A model generated the notes under the pieces. It saw only the letters and a program-made list of their open reading frames with translations, had not been told where the DNA came from and ran no database searches. A program made the position numbers and the translations under genes. From Ignavibacteriales bacterium (GTDB lineage Bacteria; Bacteroidota; Ignavibacteria; T3Sed10-11): a DNA stretch of 53,160 bases. Where the stretch lies: assembly GCA_003562775.1 (NCBI GenBank), contig PWTU01000450.1, positions 1 through 53,160 on the forward strand. Direction: 5' to 3'. Below, one piece after another: positions 25,741-33,827 of this stretch (position 1 is its first letter; every line of letters starts with the position of its first letter).

Positions 25741-28095
25741 TTAAAATAATACCTGATACGACACCCTGATGTTGCGTCCCGGCTGCGGTGCGACGTCTTT
25801 CACGCGCGATAAATGATCACGCCAGACAGCATCGGCGGCGTTTTCAATATTTAAAGTTATCGAATGTAACAATTTATACTGCATCCACCGGTATCCGATT
25901 CCTGCACCCAACAAATTATACGAAGGTGTCGGTAATTGCGGTTTAATGGTCTCATCCTGATTCAAAGGGTCTGGAATTGGCAACGGCACTCTATTCTGAG
26001 ATGCTGCAGCGGTGTATCCGACCGATGCGAAAAACCTCTTCCCTTCATATCGAAGGTTGATATTTCCGTTTAACGGGGGGATGAACGGTAAAGGATCGTC
26101 GTCTATGGTTCTTGTTGCATGAACATAGCTGGCCGTCGCATCGATAACGATATTATTCCATATTATGAATTCGAGTTTACCTTCAGCACCGTAAAAGACC
26201 GCATTATCGCTCCTTGCCTGAAATACCGGATACCGGCGCAAACGGGGATCTATTTCTCCTGTTGGTTCATAGTAGATGTAATTTGAAACGAAATTATAGA
26301 ACAGATTGAAATCCGTTTTCAGACGGGTCGATTCACCACGAAGAAAGAGGTCGACACCCGTACCAATTTCCGCATCGAGTTCCGGATTCCCAATATCGAA
26401 TGAAAAATCGGCAAGATGAGGACCGTCGGAATAAAGTTCTTCGATTGCAGGATGTCTGAATGCTCGTGATGTACTTATACCGATCTTCCAGCCGGGTGCT
26501 AAATTGTAGAGAAAAGCAAGCGATCCCGAAAAAGCATTAAAAGTGCGGTCCGATACCGGAATCAACCTTTCACCCGAACGAATAGGATCTTTCCGGTAAG
26601 GTTCTATGACTGTCCGGTCGTACCGTATGCCCAACTGAAATCGCAGTGACCGATAAGCGAATTCTTCAAATGCGTATATAGATGCAACGGTCTCCGTTGC
26701 CGAACGCGTACCCGTAAAACCCCGGACTGAACGCAAATCACGGTACCTGAACGAAATTCCTGCAGCACCTTCGGTCCGGATATCTCCATTGTAGTGAATA
26801 TGACGGGCTACAAGACTGACGCTCGAAGAGAGCTGATCGAACTCTGCCCCGATAATTGGACGGCCATCTACGGTTTCTCCCTCAATCTCAAGATGGTTAT
26901 AGCGGGTAATATGAGCGTCAAGTTCTATATCACTGAACCACCCTATTCCGTCATAATGGATAGCTTTAAGGCGGCCGACCCTTCTGATGAATTCAACATT
27001 AACTCCTCCGGTATGCGCACCAGGTATCAATTCACCATCAAACTCACCCGGTACCCCGTATCTCATTTCGTATTGACGGTACGATGTGCCGATATACCCC
27101 CAATCCATAATCCGGCTGATGCCTGCGCTGACGTTATACCCGTCTAATCCGGTAGACGGCAACGTTCCCTTCGGAGTACGAATATTGCCGGCTGTGCGTG
27201 CACTCGCATCACCGCGTATTGAGAATGAACCCATCGGTATGTTTATCATACCGCCTCCACTGTATCCATCGTTATAGGATTCTCCCCGGATAGCAATTGT
27301 CCCGGTTATACGGTCCGGAAGGTTGCGCGGAATTTCTTCACGGATTACATTTATTACTCCTCCGAGTGCATTACTGCCGTATAACAATCCGGCAGGTCCC
27401 CGGATTACTTCTATTCTCTCGGTCGTTACAGGTTCAATCGCTACGGCGTGATCGGCTGCTGTGGTAGAAAGGTCGCCGGTCCGTTGCCCGTCTTCAAGTA
27501 CAAGAACACGGTCGCCCCCCATTCCCCGTATCACCGGTTGTGTTGCGGCAGCACCGAAGGATTGTTGTGCAATACCGGGAAGATGAACAAGCGAAGCCGG
27601 CAGAGTCCCCTGCATTTTTCTTTGTAGTTCCAACCCGCCCAAAACACTTGTCGGTTGGTAGGCCTCGGATACACCGCGCTCCCGCCCGGTACCGGTAACG
27701 ACCACAGATTCAGAGATTTCAAAAACCGAAGGTATAAGGTCAACTGCTATATGAACGGTATCGTCAGTGGTTACTTCCACTTCCTTTTCAACCGGAGTAT
27801 ACCCGATATGCTGAATTGTAACGGTATAATTGCGCACCGGCATATTATCAAATTGAAATGTACCATCTTCACGCGATATCCTGTATCGTCCTGTATCTTT
27901 AAGCCGTATATTTGCAAAAAGGATCGGTTCACCGGTTTCGATATCCCGGACAACTCCATGAATGGCCCCGTAATCCCGCTGGAGATATGGTGGTGAAGTA
28001 TAGCTATCTTCTCCTCCATAACCGGCAACCGTTAAAAAAACAGCAAGAGAAAGCAATATGAATATATGTTTTCTCATATTGTGTTTGAACCTCAT
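25741..28095 (-). CDS. TonB-dependent receptor with N-terminal carboxypeptidase-regulatory-like domain
   Basis: A 784-residue outer membrane receptor. After the signal peptide a CarboxypepD_reg-like beta-sandwich is seen (AIHGVVRDIETGEPILFANI, about 45-120). The plug follows, with the segment SVVVTGTGRERG and the VIRGPAGLLYGSNALGGVINV region, and then a long barrel ending in VSYQVLF. The plug segment with ADHAVAIEPVTTERIEVI resembles ZnuD-like metal receptors. Two close Met starts exist (codons 1 and 7); the Shine-Dalgarno evidence is indecisive. Neighbours with Cys and His motifs support a metal or metal-chelate substrate. The match is an inference. Confidence 0.9.
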   Translation of the reverse strand: MRFKHNMRKHIFILLSLAVFLTVAGYGGEDSYTSPPYLQRDYGAIHGVVRDIETGEPILFANIRLKDTGRYRISREDGTFQFDNMPVRNYTVTIQHIGYTPVEKEVEVTTDDTVHIAVDLIPSVFEISESVVVTGTGRERGVSEAYQPTSVLGGLELQRKMQGTLPASLVHLPGIAQQSFGAAATQPVIRGMGGDRVLVLEDGQRTGDLSTTAADHAVAIEPVTTERIEVIRGPAGLLYGSNALGGVINVIREEIPRNLPDRITGTIAIRGESYNDGYSGGGMINIPMGSFSIRGDASARTAGNIRTPKGTLPSTGLDGYNVSAGISRIMDWGYIGTSYRQYEMRYGVPGEFDGELIPGAHTGGVNVEFIRRVGRLKAIHYDGIGWFSDIELDAHITRYNHLEIEGETVDGRPIIGAEFDQLSSSVSLVARHIHYNGDIRTEGAAGISFRYRDLRSVRGFTGTRSATETVASIYAFEEFAYRSLRFQLGIRYDRTVIEPYRKDPIRSGERLIPVSDRTFNAFSGSLAFLYNLAPGWKIGISTSRAFRHPAIEELYSDGPHLADFSFDIGNPELDAEIGTGVDLFLRGESTRLKTDFNLFYNFVSNYIYYEPTGEIDPRLRRYPVFQARSDNAVFYGAEGKLEFIIWNNIVIDATASYVHATRTIDDDPLPFIPPLNGNINLRYEGKRFFASVGYTAAASQNRVPLPIPDPLNQDETIKPQLPTPSYNLLGAGIGYRWMQYKLLHSITLNIENAADAVWRDHLSRVKDVAPQPGRNIRVSYQVLF

Positions 28096-28150
28096 TTCAG
28101 TATGTATAAAATTTATGAACCTGCACTGGTATATCAGGCCGGTTCATATA

Positions 28151-28516
28151 TTAGGAATATTTTTTTAGGAAAAATCGGGCAAGGTAAGGTGGTGAACGGG
28201 GTTCGGTAAACAACAGATAATCTTCACTGCGAAACGATATAGTGTTCTCCGGAGTTACCTCATCAAGTAGAATAATGTTTGTTACTTGTAATTTCTCACA
28301 ATCAATAGTTGAGGATGTTGTGATGCGCGCGCAATGTATACAATAATGATTGTCGGCAAGGTTGGGGTGATTTGCGTGGTCATTGCAATGATGACTATTG
28401 AGATATACGGTTGGATCATTGCTGAAATTGTATGGCTCTTCTTTATGGTGGTGAAATGCACCACCCATATTAAATAATAGTAAAACCGACAGCAGGTATG
28501 TTAGTTTCCTATCCAT
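28151..28516 (-). CDS. Small exported His/Cys protein upstream of the TonB receptor
   Basis: A 121-residue protein with a signal peptide (YLLSVLLLFNMGGAF) and then a dense His/Cys region: FHHHKEEP, HHCNDHANHP and NHYCIHC. The second half is beta-rich with one more Cys (TIDCEKL) and an end rich in Phe, Leu and Lys. The layout (signal, CxxC-type cluster, beta part, aromatic end) is like the small protein at the head of the efflux operon, but the sequences differ. I do not recognise a family. Its place in the metal cluster suggests a periplasmic metal-binding part. Confidence 0.72.
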   Translation of the reverse strand: MDRKLTYLLSVLLLFNMGGAFHHHKEEPYNFSNDPTVYLNSHHCNDHANHPNLADNHYCIHCARITTSSTIDCEKLQVTNIILLDEVTPENTISFRSEDYLLFTEPRSPPYLARFFLKKYS

Positions 28517-28559
28517 ACGTCCGTTGTTATTGAAAATGTTTATATAGCTATAAAACTAT

Positions 28560-28582
28560 GCCGGAACCGATTAAGTTCCGGC
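28560..28582. terminator. Stem-loop between the MerP-like and the small His/Cys genes
   Basis: GCCGGAAC pairs perfectly with GTTCCGGC around a 7-base loop, 13 bases after the MerP-like stop. On the minus strand it is followed by ATAGTTTTAT, a weak U-run, so it may act as a leaky terminator. Confidence 0.6.
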
Positions 28583-28594
28583 AAGAAAGATTAT

Positions 28595-28951
28595 TTACCG
28601 GCAACAATCAGGCAGTGTTGCATAAACAGTTTCGTCACGCTTGGTGTCATTCGCGTGATAACCGGCTGCTGCAATAGCTTCTTCAATTTCTTTTAAGGTG
28701 GTAATCTCTGCGTTGTAGCTTACCGTACCAATTTTATTGTCGAAATCTACCCGCATACCTTCAACTCCTTCTACCTTTGCAACAGCTTGCTGAACTGTTG
28801 CAACACACATCTGACATTTAAGGGTTTCCATTTTGATGGTATCTGTGGCAAATTCGATAGTAGGAATTTCTTCGGTCTGTTCACCGTTGCCACAACCTAT
28901 AAAGAGAAAGAATCCCAGTACTATGGGGATAAATGAAAAAAAATTACGCAT
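28595..28951 (-). CDS. MerP-like HMA-domain lipoprotein
   Basis: A 118-residue lipoprotein with a heavy-metal-associated (HMA) domain. The lipobox is FIGC (Cys20). The metal-binding pair is in TLKCQMCVATVQQAV (CxxC). The domain follows the usual beta-alpha-beta-beta-alpha-beta order with GYHAND at the end, and the tail carries an extra Cys-Cys in PDCCR. It is first in the minus-strand cluster leading to the TonB receptor. It probably passes soft metal ions, such as Cu, Zn or Hg, at the periplasmic face of a membrane. Confidence 0.9.
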   Translation of the reverse strand: MRNFFSFIPIVLGFFLFIGCGNGEQTEEIPTIEFATDTIKMETLKCQMCVATVQQAVAKVEGVEGMRVDFDNKIGTVSYNAEITTLKEIEEAIAAAGYHANDTKRDETVYATLPDCCR

Positions 28952-29189
28952 GTTATAAATGTCTCCTAATGGTTTTAAAATACTATATGATGTAAGTTCT
29001 ACAGAGATTCAAATATTTCTCTCTAAGGAAAAAATAGATAATGAACTCGAAAATGTAACATTGAAAAATTATCTTTGGTTCCATGGAATTTAGACAATTT
29101 TGTTGAATTTAATACATCTTTTCTGTTATCTTAATAATAATGGATTTTTAATGATAATAAATAAAAGGATTAACGAAAGGTTCTGCAGC

Positions 29190-30248
29190 ATGAAAAATTT
29201 GATTCTTTGGACTTTTTTTGTTGTGTTGTCCATACTTTTCCTTGCAATTACCACCACCACAGATACAATAGACTCTCAACTTCGGTTTGACGGTGAAAAT
29301 CATTTAAGCAATATTCGGCAATTGACATTCGGCGGCACAAACGCAGAAGCATATTTTTCCTTCCGACAGGATCAATTGGTGTTTCAATCAACACGCGATG
29401 AATTTGAGTGTGATCAAATATTTACGATGAATCTTGACGGTTCAGATGTTCGGTTAGTAAGCACCGGAAAGGGACGTACTACCTGCGCATATTTCCTTCC
29501 CGGCGATAGTTTAATCCTGTATTCTTCGACACACGCCGCTTCGGATAAATGCCCCCCTCCTGTCGATCGCGATCGCGGTTATGTATGGAAGCTGTATGAC
29601 GAATTCGACATTTATCTTGCCCGGCTCGACGGGACGATTGTGAAAACACTCGCCAGCAGCCCAATGTACGATGCCGAAGCAACCGTATCACCGACGGGTG
29701 ACCGCATCATTTTCACATCGCTGCGTGACGGCGATCCGGCATTATATACAATGAATCTTGACGGCAGCGATTTACGAAAACTTACCGACAGGAAAGGATA
29801 CGAAGGCGGTGCTTTTTACTCTCTTGACGGGACACAAATTGTTTATCGAGCAAATTATCCAAAAGATGAAGAAGAATTAGCCGATTATGAACGACTTATG
29901 AAAGACCGGATGCTGCGTCCTATGCGGCTTGAAGTGTATGTTATGGATGCCGACGGATCAAATCTTCATCAGGTTACACAGCTCGGCGCCGCGAGCTTCG
30001 CACCATTTTTCCATCCCGACGGAAAAAGAATTATATTTTCATCAAACTACGCAGACCCGGATAGAAGAATTTTCAATCTTTTTATGATTAATACAGATGG
30101 TACCGGTTTAAAACAAATCACCCATAATGATTCATTTGATGGTTTCCCTGTATTTTCAAACGACGGCAAAACCCTTGTATGGGCATCGGGGCGAAATGCT
30201 CAGTCGCCTCGAGAAATAAATGTTTTTATTGCAGACTGGGTTGAATAA
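29190..30248 (+). CDS. TolB-like beta-propeller (PD40 repeat) exported protein
   Basis: A 352-residue protein with an N-terminal signal anchor and several PD40/WD40-like blades, each with patterns such as MNLDGSDVRLVSTG or MNLDGSDLRKLTDRKG and MDADGSNLHQVTQLG. These are the propeller repeats found in TolB-like and peptidase-linked proteins. The start is preferred at MKNLILWTFF because AAAGG lies before it at nine bases. An ATG 30 codons upstream makes no sense as a signal. The next gene, an M28 peptidase, begins 19 bases after its stop. Confidence 0.88.
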   Translation: MKNLILWTFFVVLSILFLAITTTTDTIDSQLRFDGENHLSNIRQLTFGGTNAEAYFSFRQDQLVFQSTRDEFECDQIFTMNLDGSDVRLVSTGKGRTTCAYFLPGDSLILYSSTHAASDKCPPPVDRDRGYVWKLYDEFDIYLARLDGTIVKTLASSPMYDAEATVSPTGDRIIFTSLRDGDPALYTMNLDGSDLRKLTDRKGYEGGAFYSLDGTQIVYRANYPKDEEELADYERLMKDRMLRPMRLEVYVMDADGSNLHQVTQLGAASFAPFFHPDGKRIIFSSNYADPDRRIFNLFMINTDGTGLKQITHNDSFDGFPVFSNDGKTLVWASGRNAQSPREINVFIADWVE

Positions 30249-30267
30249 TTTTTATGAGAGGTTAAAT

Positions 30268-32100
30268 ATGACTTTCAAAAAAAGTTTTCCCGTTTACATT
30301 GTATTGCTTATTTCTGCTGTCTTTTTTCTACACAGTATCGAAAAAGATACATTCCGGAGTGCACGAATCACAAAAGATGAGCTTTCACGACATGTGTATT
30401 ATCTTGCATCCGACGAATTAGAAGGACGCCGTGCAGGAACCCCTGAAGCGAAAAAGGCAGTGGAATATATTGCGAATGAGTTTATAACCTACGGACTTTT
30501 CCCTCACCCCGAAACTGTTGAGGTAACGAGTTGGGAAGATTATCTGCAACCTTTCGAATTCGCAGCCGGCGTCGAACATGGTGAGGAAAATCTTGTTACA
30601 CTGAGAATACCGGATGAAAGTATTAATCTCTCTCACGGTGAACAGTTTCAGACGCTTCCTTTTTCGTCCAGTGGTTCGGTGAGTGGGGAGATAGTTTTTG
30701 CAGGGTTTGGAATCTCCTCGAGAGAAAATGAGTATGACGATTACCGGCATATATCATTAGAAGGAAAAATAGCTCTCATTTTTCACGGTTCTCCCGATAT
30801 TGATGATCCGCACGGTGTGTTGAATCGTTTTGCCACCCCGCGTTATAAAACAATTGCAGCACGTGAGGCAGGCGCTGAAGCACTGATTATCGTTACCCCA
30901 CCTGATGTGGGTTCCGATGCACTTATGCGCAGCAGACTCGACAGAAATCCAGCAACATCGGGATTACCGGTGATTAATATAACTCCGGAAATAGCCGATA
31001 AAATTCTGGAACAATCGGGATATACGGCAATAGATTTATACCGGAAAATACTTGAATCGCGAGAACCGAACTCATTTATTTTAAACGACATACAGGCAGA
31101 CATACAAACCGATCTCCATACTATAACGGCGACCTGTTATAATGTCGTCGGCTTTTTACCCGGTAATCATCCGGATAAGAAAAATGAGGTTATAATAATC
31201 GGCGCGCATTACGATCATCTTGGTTGGGGCGGCGACGGTTCGATGGCGCCTGACGTACATGCAATCCACCACGGTGCAGACGACAATGCTTCTGGAACCG
31301 CAGGTTTACTTGAACTTGCACAAAAATTTGCATCGAATAAGGACCAACTCGACCGGAGCATGCTTTTTATTGCTTTTGGAGCGGAAGAGCTTGGATTGAT
31401 TGGTTCGAGTTATTATGTTGAAAACCCTTATTTCCCGAATGAACATTCGACGGCGATGATTAACCTTGATATGATTGGAAGAATGCAGAATGACGAACTT
31501 ACCATTTTTGGCGTCGGAACTTCACCCATCTGGGAATCGATGTTGGAATCATTTCCTCAATATGATGAGTTCTCGATCCGTACGAATCCGGATGGATTGG
31601 GTCCGAGCGATCACGCTTCTTTTTACAGAAAAAACATTCCGGTTCTCTTTTTTCATACCGGACTTCATGGTGATTATCACCGTCCTTCCGATACTGCAGA
31701 GAAAATAAATTATGAGGGAATGGAACGAATTGTCAAATACGTATACGATGTTGCATTAGAATTGAATACATACCGGGAACCAATCGCATTTACCCGGGTG
31801 GAATCGACGGCACCGCGCGGCACTGCCCGAGGTATTCGCGTCTATGTCGGTACCATGCCCGATATCGTCGGCGATTCGGGTGGTATGGGAGTGATCGAAG
31901 TTCGAAGTGATTCACCGGCAGAAAAAGCCGGCATAAAAGGTGGAGATATTATAATTAACTTTGGCGGAAAATCGATTGAAAATGTATATGATTATACGTA
32001 TGCTTTAGGTGAGTATAATCCGGGAGATATAGTCGAAGTAGTGATACTAAGGAATGGTGAGGAGATTTCACTTGAAGTGGAGTTAGGGGCGCGTCCGTAA
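30268..32100 (+). CDS. Exported M28 metallopeptidase with PDZ domain
   Basis: A 610-residue zinc aminopeptidase exported by a signal peptide (VYIVLLISAVFFLHS). Domains in order are a PA (protease-associated) insert near residues 130-280, the M28 catalytic domain with GAHYDHLG and DDNASG around residues 315-350, FGAEELGLIGS, and SDHASFY and HTGLHGDYH near its end, then a C-terminal PDZ domain (VEVRSDSPAEKAGIKGGDI). GAGAGG, four bases before the ATG, supports the start. The propeller gene is adjacent, so a peptide-processing pair is likely. Its stop faces that of the hemerythrin gene. Confidence 0.93.
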   Translation: MTFKKSFPVYIVLLISAVFFLHSIEKDTFRSARITKDELSRHVYYLASDELEGRRAGTPEAKKAVEYIANEFITYGLFPHPETVEVTSWEDYLQPFEFAAGVEHGEENLVTLRIPDESINLSHGEQFQTLPFSSSGSVSGEIVFAGFGISSRENEYDDYRHISLEGKIALIFHGSPDIDDPHGVLNRFATPRYKTIAAREAGAEALIIVTPPDVGSDALMRSRLDRNPATSGLPVINITPEIADKILEQSGYTAIDLYRKILESREPNSFILNDIQADIQTDLHTITATCYNVVGFLPGNHPDKKNEVIIIGAHYDHLGWGGDGSMAPDVHAIHHGADDNASGTAGLLELAQKFASNKDQLDRSMLFIAFGAEELGLIGSSYYVENPYFPNEHSTAMINLDMIGRMQNDELTIFGVGTSPIWESMLESFPQYDEFSIRTNPDGLGPSDHASFYRKNIPVLFFHTGLHGDYHRPSDTAEKINYEGMERIVKYVYDVALELNTYREPIAFTRVESTAPRGTARGIRVYVGTMPDIVGDSGGMGVIEVRSDSPAEKAGIKGGDIIINFGGKSIENVYDYTYALGEYNPGDIVEVVILRNGEEISLEVELGARP

Positions 32101-32105
32101 AAAAG

Positions 32106-32597
32106 CTATACCATCTTCCGGGTAACTTCGCGAAGCTCATCCTTTGTGAGAAAACGTTGTAGCATCGGAAAGAGAATATGATTCTCTTTATGGATATGGT
32201 TAACCATTATCTGTACGATTGTACGTGCAATAAGCAAGAATTGTTGAATCGCTTCCTCGTCGTCTTTATTTTTTGTAATCGCATGTGCTGCTTCTTGAAG
32301 CGTTTCAAAATGTCGTGCAAGATGACGGTGATCATCTTTCAGCGACCTTGTCGGCCCATCGACATACCGTTCGACAACCGGGAATAGCGCCTCCTCTTCC
32401 CTTCTATTATGCACTTCTACTTCTTCTTTTATAAATTCCATAGAATGGTCGAGTGTTTTTAGAAGTTCGTCATCGACGCCTTTCTCTTTAATCGATGCCG
32501 CAATTTTATTCAGGGTTCGAAGATGCATAAGTACTTCCTCATGCTCCTGTATAAACATTGCTATCGGGTCTATCTGTCGTATAGCCGGTTGTGCCAT
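32106..32597 (-). CDS. Hemerythrin HHE domain protein
   Basis: A 163-residue cytosolic protein with the four-helix hemerythrin fold and the usual ligands: HEEVLMHL near residue 19, HNRREEEALFP near 79, the middle helix DDHRHLARHFE, and HIHKENHILFPML near the end. It binds a non-heme diiron centre and may sense or detoxify oxygen, NO or peroxide (RIC-like). The M28 peptidase gene ends five bases away on the other strand. Confidence 0.9.
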   Translation of the reverse strand: MAQPAIRQIDPIAMFIQEHEEVLMHLRTLNKIAASIKEKGVDDELLKTLDHSMEFIKEEVEVHNRREEEALFPVVERYVDGPTRSLKDDHRHLARHFETLQEAAHAITKNKDDEEAIQQFLLIARTIVQIMVNHIHKENHILFPMLQRFLTKDELREVTRKMV

Positions 32598-32709
32598 TTT
32601 TAATTCAACTATTTTACTTTAATTAATAAAGACTTATTATTCTGAATATAATCATTTTTACGCGTCATTTTCAACTATAACAAAAAAATAAGTCGCTTTA
32701 TTCCAAACA

Positions 32710-33096
32710 TCAAATATAATCATCCATTGCAGACCGAATTTCATCCTCATTCATTCCAAAATAATGCCCTAATTCGTGAAAAACGGTAGTAAGAACCTGA
32801 TAACGTAATTCTTCTTTTGTTTTACAAAATCTTTCAATATTCTTCTGAAAAATCTGTATTCTATCGGGCATTACCGGCGTCATACCGTACCATCCTCCCC
32901 GTTCGGTTAACGGCACCCCGGTATATAAACCAAGCAGAGTATGTTTTTCGGAAGCTGCCGCTCTATCAAGATCGTCGTCATTCGGCATATCTTCGACTAT
33001 AATTTCAACATTATCCAATGCCGTTTGAAAATGCCGGGGAAGCATTTTCAGAGCTTCTTCGACAAGCGATTCAAACGCTTCTCGTGAGACTTTCAT
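32710..33096 (-). CDS. Small zincin metallopeptidase (DUF1025-like)
   Basis: A 128-residue protein with the zinc motif HELGH in FHELGHYFGMNEDE (about residues 110-123). The short length and the motif near the C-terminus match the DUF1025 metallopeptidase-like family. The start MKVSREAFES is chosen because it overlaps the upstream gene by the ATGA pattern. A frame extending 49 codons upstream is just the neighbour in another frame. Activity is unknown. Confidence 0.9.
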   Translation of the reverse strand: MKVSREAFESLVEEALKMLPRHFQTALDNVEIIVEDMPNDDDLDRAAASEKHTLLGLYTGVPLTERGGWYGMTPVMPDRIQIFQKNIERFCKTKEELRYQVLTTVFHELGHYFGMNEDEIRSAMDDYI

Positions 33097-33827
33097 ACAA
33101 CACCCATATACGTAGATACAATGGAATAAAATGCAATTGTCGGAAGAAGAGCTGCAACAATTACCATCAGCGTGGTTGTTAACACGACCTTCATTCTTTC
33201 CGAAAGGATTTTCAACCCTATTATTAGCAAAACTATCGACCAAACGATAAGTACTGAATCAAGGCCGATCACCATACTATATACTACCGGATTCAGTGAA
33301 AATGGAGACGGTTCATTCGTAAACAGATACATACCGAATATCCCGACTTCCACCGGGAATATAAATAACACCGACAGGATAATTGGAAAACTCGAATACG
33401 ATACAACAGCGCGTATATCCCGAAAATTTATCGACGATCTATACAGACGCAGGCAAACCGACACAACCATCGAGAGGAACATAATGACAACGATACCCGC
33501 AACCGGACCGAGCAAGATGATGAGCAACAATATGACCTGTAAATTATCTATCAACAATCCTATATTCGACAGCCAGAAAAGCAATGCGACATAAGCAAAA
33601 CCGAAAAGCATTTGAATCGGAAATACGTAATTTTTTTGCTGTGCAATAATTATACGCTGCATTGCGGTCGCCGGTGATTCGATTAAGAGCCACAATGTTT
33701 CAAACAAATGAAGCGATGCAATCCGGTCTCTGAGATAACCGCCGCATGACCGGCAGGTTATTATCAGCGAAGGATTTTCGGTTTTACAGACCGGACAAAT
33801 AGTTTTATTGTAATTCTTTTTACTCAT
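33093..33827 (-). CDS. Zinc-ribbon, Yip1-like multi-span membrane protein
   Basis: A 244-residue protein with an N-terminal zinc ribbon (CPVCKTENPS then CRSCGGYL) and five or so membrane helices, in the pattern of Yip1-domain proteins. Function is unknown. The start overlaps the tryptophanase stop by four bases, and its own end overlaps the zincin start, which suggests that the three genes are translated together. Confidence 0.85.
   Translation of the reverse strand: MSKKNYNKTICPVCKTENPSLIITCRSCGGYLRDRIASLHLFETLWLLIESPATAMQRIIIAQQKNYVFPIQMLFGFAYVALLFWLSNIGLLIDNLQVILLLIILLGPVAGIVVIMFLSMVVSVCLRLYRSSINFRDIRAVVSYSSFPIILSVLFIFPVEVGIFGMYLFTNEPSPFSLNPVVYSMVIGLDSVLIVWSIVLLIIGLKILSERMKVVLTTTLMVIVAALLPTIAFYSIVSTYMGVV

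Noticed and set aside
28543-28552. Perfect palindrome TATAGCTATA before the small His/Cys gene as a shared metal operator
   Set aside because: It does not match the AT repeat at 2670-2693, so a common regulator is not supported.
29079-29088. Palindrome TTCCATGGAA in the divergent region before the propeller gene
   Set aside because: Ten bases with no matching partner site nearby and no repeat in the other metal-cluster promoter; could be chance.
28952-29189. Possible cobalamin or metal riboswitch upstream of the MerP-like gene
   Set aside because: No conserved B12-box or other riboswitch core was seen; the 238-base stretch is AT-rich and plain, and holds likely divergent promoters only.
30418-30750. 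Open frame of 110 codons antisense to the M28 peptidase
   Set aside because: It lies wholly inside a strongly supported gene in another frame and has no ribosome binding site or family look; a shadow frame.
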